DNA from: JANOBJ01 sp031411575
GTDB taxonomy: Bacteria; Pseudomonadota; Gammaproteobacteria; Burkholderiales; Burkholderiaceae_C
Length of the DNA: 11,472 bases
Direction of reading: 5' to 3'
Assembly: GCA_031411575.1 (NCBI GenBank)
Contig: JANOBJ010000100.1
Location: 1-11,472, forward strand
The translations under genes were made by a program, and so were the position numbers. The notes under the pieces were generated by a model. The model did no database searches, was not told where the DNA came from, and worked only from the letters and a program-made list of their open reading frames with translations. The first letter of the stretch is position 1, and every line of letters begins with the position of its first letter. This document shows positions 6,531 through 11,472 of the stretch, piece by piece.

Positions 6531-7400
6531 TCAAGGTTTCGGATCCTGGGGGGCGCCGGGCATGGTCTGGGACCAGGTGAACAGCCCGATGCGGATGCTC
6601 TGGTTCTGTGGCCTGCCGGCCCGCACGTCTTCTTCGATCAGCTGTTCCAGCCGTGGCGCGATCTGCTCCAGCAAGGTGCGCCACTGCTCGCTCATCAGCG
6701 CGCGCGCCTGCTCCAGCGATACGGTGGAAAGTTCATCGGCAAAAATCGCCTGTTCGATGTGCTGCTTGCCGTCGCCCAGCACGTTGGCGGCCGCCGCGCG
6801 CAAGTGGTCGCCCACGTTGTCGCCCAGGAAAGCCACCATGCGCGGCCAGTCGCCGCGCGGCACGAAGGCGTCGCGCACCAGGCGCACCGTGTCGCTTTCC
6901 ACGTCATGCTCGGCCAGCCGCAGGCGGCACAGCTCGTCCAGCAGGCTGCGCGGGTGCACATCGCGCGTGACCGATTGGGCCAATGCCTCAAAGCTCGGTG
7001 GCGGGCCTTGGCGCGGCAGGGCCATCGGCTTTCGGCTGCTGTCATGCAGGGCCGGATCAGCCAGCCAGCGCGTGAACACCTCGGTCACGGGCGAGCGGCG
7101 CGGCGATTGCGTGGGCTCGGGTTCGCGCTCTAAGCGCGCGACCTCGCGGCGCGTCAGGCCGGTGGTGGCGCTGATGCGGCTGGTCAGGCGCGTCGACGCA
7201 GCGCCCGCCGGCCCGCTGTACGCATCTCGCGCGGCCTGGACAAAGGCCTTGCGGACCTGTTCTTCAAAGGTCTGGATGGTGATGCCCTTGGCCACGCAGA
7301 GCTGGCTCAACGGTGCGATCACGCTGGCGAGCGCCGCCATCAGCGTCTGCTGCTCGGGCGTCAGTACGGTTTGCTCGACGAATTCAGGAGAGGCTGGCAT
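6531..7400 (-). CDS. DUF6502 family protein, possible DNA-binding regulator
   Basis: This 289-residue cytosolic protein has no signal peptide or membrane helix and matches the DUF6502 family, which is often found near DUF5666 genes (from memory, not checked here). The N-terminal helical part (about 14-60) has the family pattern LASVIAPLSQLCVAKGIT followed by TFEEQVRKAFVQAA. Residues 71-91 (RLTSRISATTGLTRREVARLE) read like a helix-turn-helix with a basic recognition helix. Residues about 137-176 could form a second, winged-helix-like unit, and the C-terminal 200-260 is strongly helical and could dimerise. The start at 7400 has a weak ribosome site (AGGGAAA at 7411-7405). It leads a probable operon with the DUF5666 gene 49 bases downstream, and its promoter carries an inverted repeat shared with the second DUF5666 promoter. 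A role as an autoregulatory transcription factor is inferred and has not been shown for the family as far as I know. Confidence 0.82.
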   Translation of the reverse strand: MPASPEFVEQTVLTPEQQTLMAALASVIAPLSQLCVAKGITIQTFEEQVRKAFVQAARDAYSGPAGAASTRLTSRISATTGLTRREVARLEREPEPTQSPRRSPVTEVFTRWLADPALHDSSRKPMALPRQGPPPSFEALAQSVTRDVHPRSLLDELCRLRLAEHDVESDTVRLVRDAFVPRGDWPRMVAFLGDNVGDHLRAAAANVLGDGKQHIEQAIFADELSTVSLEQARALMSEQWRTLLEQIAPRLEQLIEEDVRAGRPQNQSIRIGLFTWSQTMPGAPQDPKP

Positions 7401-7421
7401 CGGGTTTCCCTGTTGGATCGC

Positions 7422-7450
7422 ATTTTAAATGTGCTAAACGCACATTTCAA
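7422..7450 (-). promoter_or_regulatory. Sigma70 promoter of DUF6502-DUF5666 operon
   Basis: On the minus strand TTGAAA (7450-7445) and TAAAAT (7427-7422) are separated by the ideal 17 bases. Each matches consensus at five of six positions. The predicted start near 7415 leaves a leader of about 15 bases holding the AGGGAAA ribosome site. The spacer is almost entirely occupied by the inverted repeat described separately. Confidence 0.72.
7427..7447. promoter_or_regulatory. Operator-like inverted repeat inside the DUF6502 promoter
   Basis: AAATGTG, a 7-base spacer and CACATTT form a perfect 7-bp inverted repeat. It extends to 8 bp with the flanking C/G (AAATGTGC...GCACATTT), and to 10-bp arms with one mismatch when the outer bases are counted. 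It lies exactly between the -35 and -10 boxes of the minus-strand promoter, so a bound protein would exclude RNA polymerase. The same core with the same spacing stands at 5142-5162. Confidence 0.75.
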
Positions 7451-7545
7451 GGGTTTTTTGTAAAGTTTGGCTTACAGCGGCTTAAGTCCAGTTGCCGCGA
7501 GCCTGCAACGAGCGCCCGGGTGGAGACCGGATAATTGCGCTGCCC

Positions 7546-8847
7546 ATGAAAACACTGAACGACTGGCTGGCGCATTGCGAGCGCCTTCACCCCACCACCA
7601 TCGAGCTGGGGCTGGACCGTGTGCGGGCGGTAGCCGACCGGCTGAACGAAGGCCGCGGCCTGCGCTTCGGTGGCCCGGTCATCACCGTGGCCGGGACCAA
7701 CGGCAAGGGCTCGACCTGCGCCATGCTCGAGGCCATTTTGCTACAGGCGGGATACCGTACGGGCGTGTACACCTCTCCGCACCTGGTGCATTTCGAGGAG
7801 CGCTGCCGAATCCGCGGCGAATCCGTGAATGCTATTGATTTAATAGCACACTTTGACCGTGTGGAGCGCACAAGAGGCGATATTTCCCTTACCTACTTCG
7901 AATTCACCACCCTGGCGATCCTGAGCCTGATGGCCAACGCCGAACTGGACGTGGTGATCCTCGAAGTTGGCCTGGGCGGGCGGCTGGATGCGGTCAACAT
8001 CATCGACACCGATTGCGCGGTGATCACCAGCATCGACCTGGACCACATGGAATTGCTCGGTCCCGACCGCGAAAGCATCGGGCGCGAGAAGGCGGGCATA
8101 CTGCGCACCGGCCGACCGGCGATCGTCAGTGACCCGATGCCGCCGCAAAGCGTGCTCGACCGCGCACTGGAAATCGGCGCCGACCTGTGGCGCGCCGGCA
8201 TTGATTTCAACGTGGCCGGCGACAAGCAGCAGTGGGGCTGGGCCGGACGGGGCCGCCGTTACAGCGGCATGGCGTACCCGGCGCTGCGCGGCGCCAACCA
8301 GCTGGTCAACGCGGGCGGCGTGCTGGCCGCGCTGGAGTCGCTGCGCGGCCGCATCCCGGTCACGGCGCAGGCGGTGCGCAACGGGTTGGCGATGGTCGAG
8401 TTGCCCGGCCGTTTCCAGATCGTGCCGGGCCAGCCCGCGCTGGTGCTGGATGTGGCCCACAACCCGCACGCCGTGGCGGCGCTGGCGGCCAACCTGGACG
8501 CGATGGGGTTTTACCCCACCACCCACGCTGTTTTTGGCGCCATGGGCGACAAGGATCTGGCGCCGATGCTGGCGCGCATGGGGCCGCTGGTGGACCGCTG
8601 GTACTTCACCGATCTGCCGACGCCGCGCGCCGCGTTGGGGTCGCAGATCGAGGCGCTGTGGCGTGCTGGCGAAACCCGTCGCGATGTCGCCTCCACCACC
8701 CACGCCGACCCGATGCAGGCCCTGCGGGCGGCCATCGCCGCGGCAGACCCGGCTGATAGAATTCTGGTCTTCGGATCGTTCTACACCGTCGGCGGCGTCC
8801 TGAAGGACGGCATCCCCCGGATGCACGCCAAACACCTGGGCGACTGA
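7546..8847 (+). CDS. folC: Bifunctional dihydrofolate/folylpolyglutamate synthase
   Basis: FolC adds glutamate to dihydropteroate and then further glutamates to tetrahydrofolate, using ATP, in the cytosol. The 433-residue protein is a full-length Mur-ligase-type enzyme: P-loop GTNGKGST at 50-57, TSPHL around 76-80, the LEVGLGGRLDAVNIID block at 139-154, GPDRESIGREKAGI with the lysine that is carbamylated in relatives at 182, DVAHNPHA at 303-309, and FGSFYTVGG near the end. The start at 7546 (MKTLNDWL) matches the family N-terminus; an in-frame ATG at 7492 adds 18 unrelated residues. It leads the folC-dedD-cvpA-purF cluster known from E. coli. A weak plus-strand promoter (TTGTAA at 7458-7463, 18 bases, TTAAGT at 7482-7487) is possible. 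Codons 95-101 contain an AT-rich palindrome unlike the surrounding sequence. Confidence 0.96.
   Translation: MKTLNDWLAHCERLHPTTIELGLDRVRAVADRLNEGRGLRFGGPVITVAGTNGKGSTCAMLEAILLQAGYRTGVYTSPHLVHFEERCRIRGESVNAIDLIAHFDRVERTRGDISLTYFEFTTLAILSLMANAELDVVILEVGLGGRLDAVNIIDTDCAVITSIDLDHMELLGPDRESIGREKAGILRTGRPAIVSDPMPPQSVLDRALEIGADLWRAGIDFNVAGDKQQWGWAGRGRRYSGMAYPALRGANQLVNAGGVLAALESLRGRIPVTAQAVRNGLAMVELPGRFQIVPGQPALVLDVAHNPHAVAALAANLDAMGFYPTTHAVFGAMGDKDLAPMLARMGPLVDRWYFTDLPTPRAALGSQIEALWRAGETRRDVASTTHADPMQALRAAIAAADPADRILVFGSFYTVGGVLKDGIPRMHAKHLGD
7830..7848. repeat. AT-rich palindrome inside folC
   Basis: TGCTATT, 5 bases, AATAGCA form a perfect 7-bp inverted repeat within the folC reading frame, encoding part of NAIDLIAH. 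The patch is sharply AT-rich against GC-rich flanks, and the segment it encodes lies in a loop that varies between FolC proteins. It could be a remnant of a dispersed short repeat; only its palindromic form is directly seen. Confidence 0.5.
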
Positions 8848-8868
8848 GCCCTCACTGCCCGATATTCC

Positions 8869-9684
8869 ATGGCACTTTTCAAGTCCCGCAAGGCTGGCGA
8901 TGGCCCGGCTGTTAGCGCTGCCCAGCCCGAGAGCGTGGAGGCCATGCGCAAGCGCGCCCGCCACCGCCTGATTGGTGCGGCCGTGCTGGTGCTGGCGGCC
9001 GTGATCGGTTTTCCGCTGCTGTTTGACACGCAGCCGCGTCCGGTGGCGGTAGATATTCCCATCGAGATCCCCGACAAGACCAAGGTCAAACCGCTGCCGC
9101 CACCGGTGGCGGGGCGCAAGCCGGCGGCTTCCGTGGCGGCGCCGGCCACCGCGACGCCTGCCCCGGGCGGCACCGCCGACAAGGCAGGTTCATCAGCCGT
9201 GACGGCGGCTGCCAGTCTGGACGGCAAGGAAGAGCTGGTCACCCCGAATTCAGAGTCAAAAGCGGCCAAGGTCCCCGCCAGTGGTTCATTGGATGCTATA
9301 AAAAAAGAAGCAAAGCCGGCGCCCAAATTTGCGTTGGCGCCGCCCGCCAGACCCGATCCTGCCAAGGCTGAAGACTCGGCCAAGGCGCGCGCGCTGCTGG
9401 ATGGCAAGCCTGCCGCGCCTGCAGCGCCGACTGCGGCTGCCAGCGCCGACGGCAGCGACCGGTTCATCGTGCAGGTGGGCGCGTTCGCTGACGTCGAGAA
9501 GGCGCGCGAAGTCCGCCTGAAGCTTGAAAAAGCCGGGCTCAAAACCTACACGCAGGTGGTAGAGACCAAGGACGGCAAGCGCATCCGGGTGCGCGTCGGC
9601 CCGTACCCCAGCAAGGCCGAGGCCGACAAAGTGGCGGGCAAGATCAAGGGGCTGGATTTACCGGCCGCCATCCTCACCTTGTAG
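8869..9684 (+). CDS. dedD: SPOR-domain cell-division protein, DedD-like
   Basis: This is a 271-residue single-pass inner-membrane protein with a short basic cytoplasmic N-terminus (MRKRARHR at 26-33) and a membrane helix at about 34-52. A long proline/alanine/lysine-rich periplasmic linker (about 55-195) leads to a C-terminal SPOR domain (about 196-271) beginning DRFIVQVGAFADVEKA and containing RVRVGPYPSKAEADKV. SPOR domains bind denuded peptidoglycan at the division septum, and E. coli DedD, encoded at the same place between folC and cvpA, supports constriction. The linker is longer and more low-complexity than in E. coli DedD. The gene starts 21 bases after folC and ends 14 bases before cvpA. 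The linker holds an AT-rich patch (9293-9314) unlike its surroundings. The family and position make the call secure; detailed function is by analogy. Confidence 0.9.
   Translation: MALFKSRKAGDGPAVSAAQPESVEAMRKRARHRLIGAAVLVLAAVIGFPLLFDTQPRPVAVDIPIEIPDKTKVKPLPPPVAGRKPAASVAAPATATPAPGGTADKAGSSAVTAAASLDGKEELVTPNSESKAAKVPASGSLDAIKKEAKPAPKFALAPPARPDPAKAEDSAKARALLDGKPAAPAAPTAAASADGSDRFIVQVGAFADVEKAREVRLKLEKAGLKTYTQVVETKDGKRIRVRVGPYPSKAEADKVAGKIKGLDLPAAILTL
9293..9314. repeat. AT-rich island in the dedD linker
   Basis: A short stretch beginning ATGCTATAAAAAAAGAAGC interrupts GC-rich linker coding sequence and adds residues DAIKKEAK. It shares the TGCTAT start with the palindrome in folC. Common origin with that element is a guess; the base composition shift is directly visible. 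Confidence 0.3.
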
Positions 9685-9698
9685 GGTGAGGTCTGCCG

Positions 9699-10184
9699 AT
9701 GGCTGCACTGGACTGGGTGTTTGTGGCGGTGCTGGGGGCGTCGCTGCTGCTGGGCGCCTGGCGCGGGCTGGTGTACGAGCTGGTGTCGGTGCTCGGCTGG
9801 ATCGCCGCCTTCATCGTGGCGCAGTGGCTGGCGCCCGATGCCGCCGAACGCTTGCCCATGTCCACCGCGTCCGAGCCGGTGCGCTATGCGGCGGGGTTCG
9901 TGGTGGTGTTTGTGGCAACGGCTTTTGCTGGTGGCTTGCTGGCCTGGATGACCAAGAAGCTGGTAGAGGCGGTCGGGCTGCGGCCGGTGGACCGCACGCT
10001 GGGGGCGGCGTTTGGCATGTTGCGCGGATTGGTGTTGCTGCTGGCGGCGGCGGTGGTGGTCAACATGACGCCGCTCAAGAGCAGTGGATGGTGGCAAGAT
10101 GGCATGGGCGCCGGGCTCGCGACCTCAGCGCTCAGGGGGCTGAAGCCCGCGCTACCCCAGGAGTTTGCAAGGCATCTGCCGTGA
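9699..10184 (+). CDS. cvpA: CvpA family inner-membrane protein
   Basis: This is a 161-residue membrane protein with four predicted helices (about 5-22, 27-44, 62-82, 104-123) and a short, mainly cytosolic or amphipathic tail. Family hallmarks are the N-terminal WVFVAVLGASLLLGAWRGLV, with the conserved RG after the first helix, and VDRTLGAAFGMLRGLVLL at the fourth. CvpA is needed for colicin V production in E. coli and was later linked to envelope stress tolerance; its molecular action is not settled. A GTGAGG ribosome site lies in the 14-base gap after dedD. Its place directly before purF is the classic arrangement, and the pair is probably cotranscribed. Confidence 0.93.
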   Translation: MAALDWVFVAVLGASLLLGAWRGLVYELVSVLGWIAAFIVAQWLAPDAAERLPMSTASEPVRYAAGFVVVFVATAFAGGLLAWMTKKLVEAVGLRPVDRTLGAAFGMLRGLVLLLAAAVVVNMTPLKSSGWWQDGMGAGLATSALRGLKPALPQEFARHLP

Positions 10185-10214
10185 TCGGCACCAGAATCAA
10201 CGGCTAGAACGGCG

Positions 10215-10231
10215 GCCAGCGCGGGGCTGGC
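10215..10231 (+). other. Small hairpin in the cvpA-purF gap
   Basis: GCCAGC and GCTGGC pair across a 5-base loop (GCGGG) in the 65-base space before purF. There is no following T-run, so termination is unlikely. It could influence processing or purF translation; no known purine riboswitch or PurR-type operator is apparent. Confidence 0.3.
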
Positions 10232-10249
10232 GCCACAACGGGAACCATC

Positions 10250-11472
10250 ATGTGCGGAATCGTCGGCGTTGTCAGCAACGCCCCAGTCAACCAGCTGATC
10301 TATGACGCCCTGCTGCTGCTACAGCACCGCGGGCAGGACGCAGCCGGCATTGTCACGCAGCAGGAACGCAAGTTCTTCATGCACAAGGCCAAGGGCATGG
10401 TCAAGGACGTCTTCCGCACCCGCAACATGCGCGCGCTGCCGGGTGACTGCGGCCTGGGCCAGGTGCGCTACCCCACCGCCGGCAACGCCTACAGCGAGGA
10501 AGAGGCGCAGCCGTTCTACGTGAACGCGCCGTTTGGCATCGTCCTGGTCCACAACGGCAACCTGACCAATGCGAAGCTCCTCAAGGACGAGCTGTTCTCC
10601 GAGGACCACCGCCATATCAACACCGAGAGCGACTCCGAGGTGCTGCTCAACGTGCTGGCCCACGAGCTGGAAAAAGCCACGCGCGGCCTGCCGCTCAAGC
10701 CCGAGGACGTGTTCACCGCCGTGGCCCATGTGCACCGCCGCATCAAGGGTTCGTACGCCGTGGTGGCGCTGATCGCCGGGCATGGCCTGCTGGCGTTCCG
10801 CGACCCGTTCGGCATCCGCCCACTGGGCATGGGCCGCAGCAAGGACGGCACCATCATGGTGGCCAGCGAATCGGTGGCGCTCGAAGGCACCGGCCATGTG
10901 TTCGACCGCAACCTCGACCCCGGTGAGGCGGTGTTTGTCGACTTGCAGGGCCAGATTTTTGCGCGGCAGTGCGCCGACGCCCCGCAGCTGTCGCCATGCA
11001 TTTTTGAGTTTGTGTACCTGGCGCGGCCCGATTCCGTGCTGGACGGCATCTCGGTCTACCAGGCGCGCCTGAACCTGGGCGAGACGCTGGCCAAGCGTGT
11101 GGTGTCCACCGTGCCGCCGAGCGAGATCGACGTGATCATCCCGATCCCCGAATCGAGCCGGCCCAGCGCCACGCAGCTCGCGCACCTGCTGGGCATTCCG
11201 TACCGCGAAGGGTTTGTGAAGAACCGCTATGTGGGCCGCACCTTCATCATGCCCGGGCAGGGCGTGCGCAAGAAGTCGGTGCGACAGAAGCTGAACGCGA
11301 TCGAGGTCGAGTTCAAGGGCAGGAACGTGCTCCTGGTCGACGATTCGATCGTCCGCGGCACGACCTCGAAGGAGATCGTGCAGATGGCGCGCGACGCCGG
11401 CGCGAAGAAGGTCTATCTGGCCTCGGCCGCGCCGCCGGTGCGCTTCCCGAACGTCTACGGCATCGACATGCC
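10250..11472 (+). CDS. purF: Amidophosphoribosyltransferase, C-terminus cut by right edge
   Basis: PurF makes 5-phosphoribosylamine from PRPP and glutamine, the first committed step of purine synthesis. The 407 codons visible are about four fifths of the usual length of around 500. The N-terminal nucleophile glutaminase begins MCGIVGVVS with catalytic cysteine at residue 2 and no propeptide, as in the E. coli-type enzyme that lacks an iron-sulfur cluster. LQHRGQDAAGI (about 24-34), the HNGNLTN loop and RDPFGIRPLG follow. The phosphoribosyltransferase half contains IPIPESSRPSA and the PRPP-binding motif VLLVDDSIVRGTT at 360-372. The start is fixed by the Met-Cys pair; the ribosome site is weak (ACGGGAA). 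It is the last gene seen of the folC-dedD-cvpA-purF cluster. Confidence 0.97.
   Translation, partial: MCGIVGVVSNAPVNQLIYDALLLLQHRGQDAAGIVTQQERKFFMHKAKGMVKDVFRTRNMRALPGDCGLGQVRYPTAGNAYSEEEAQPFYVNAPFGIVLVHNGNLTNAKLLKDELFSEDHRHINTESDSEVLLNVLAHELEKATRGLPLKPEDVFTAVAHVHRRIKGSYAVVALIAGHGLLAFRDPFGIRPLGMGRSKDGTIMVASESVALEGTGHVFDRNLDPGEAVFVDLQGQIFARQCADAPQLSPCIFEFVYLARPDSVLDGISVYQARLNLGETLAKRVVSTVPPSEIDVIIPIPESSRPSATQLAHLLGIPYREGFVKNRYVGRTFIMPGQGVRKKSVRQKLNAIEVEFKGRNVLLVDDSIVRGTTSKEIVQMARDAGAKKVYLASAAPPVRFPNVYGIDM

Noticed and set aside
8781..9542. Minus-strand open frame rich in Ala/Ser/Gly opposite dedD
   Set aside because: It mirrors the low-complexity Pro/Ala/Lys linker of the SPOR protein and has no features of its own.
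10185..10249. Purine riboswitch or PurR operator in front of purF
   Set aside because: The 65-base gap is too short for a riboswitch with its expression platform and shows only a 6-bp stem; no PurR-like palindrome was found.
10319..11185. Long open frame on the minus strand opposite purF
   Set aside because: It is a GC-rich antisense shadow, rich in His, Arg, Gln and Ala with no family resemblance, and lies entirely within the unmistakable purF gene.

Overview
The window is about 11.5 kb of GC-rich chromosomal DNA from a betaproteobacterium, most probably Burkholderiales and family Comamonadaceae. The basis is codon use, the protein sequence types (E. coli-type ArgG and PurF, DUF6502 next to DUF5666) and the folC-dedD-cvpA-purF order. 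The genus cannot be fixed from the sequence alone. No mobile element, CRISPR array, tRNA or rRNA was seen. The DNA is densely coding, and no gap without a gene exceeds 300 bases; the longest are about 170 bases.

Left part (1-3778). On the minus strand, ppnP (nucleoside phosphorylase) is followed after 20 bases by argG (argininosuccinate synthase), which runs off the left edge. Divergent from them is a plus-strand two-gene unit: an ECF sigma factor and its RskA-like membrane anti-sigma factor, 2 bases apart. A perfect GC-rich hairpin separates this unit from a convergent minus-strand gene for an exported glycine-zipper protein. Next comes a small Spx/ArsC-like thioredoxin-fold protein (YffB type), also on the minus strand.

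Middle part (3795-7450). This is the accessory-looking section. A minus-strand DUF6502 gene is followed after 49 bases by a DUF5666 lipoprotein gene, and then by a second, separately promoted DUF5666 lipoprotein gene that ends at a clear intrinsic terminator. The same inverted repeat, AAATGTG-N7-CACATTT, occurs exactly twice here. One copy lies inside a strong sigma70-like promoter in front of the DUF6502 gene. The other lies between promoter and start codon of the second DUF5666 gene. The simplest model is an autoregulated DUF6502 DNA-binding protein controlling two paralogous surface lipoproteins. This model is an inference and is the most interesting result of the window.

Right part (7546-11472). 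On the plus strand is the conserved housekeeping cluster folC (folate), dedD-like SPOR protein (cell division), cvpA and purF (purine synthesis), which runs off the right edge. folC and dedD each carry a short AT-rich island starting TGCTAT, which may be traces of a dispersed short repeat.
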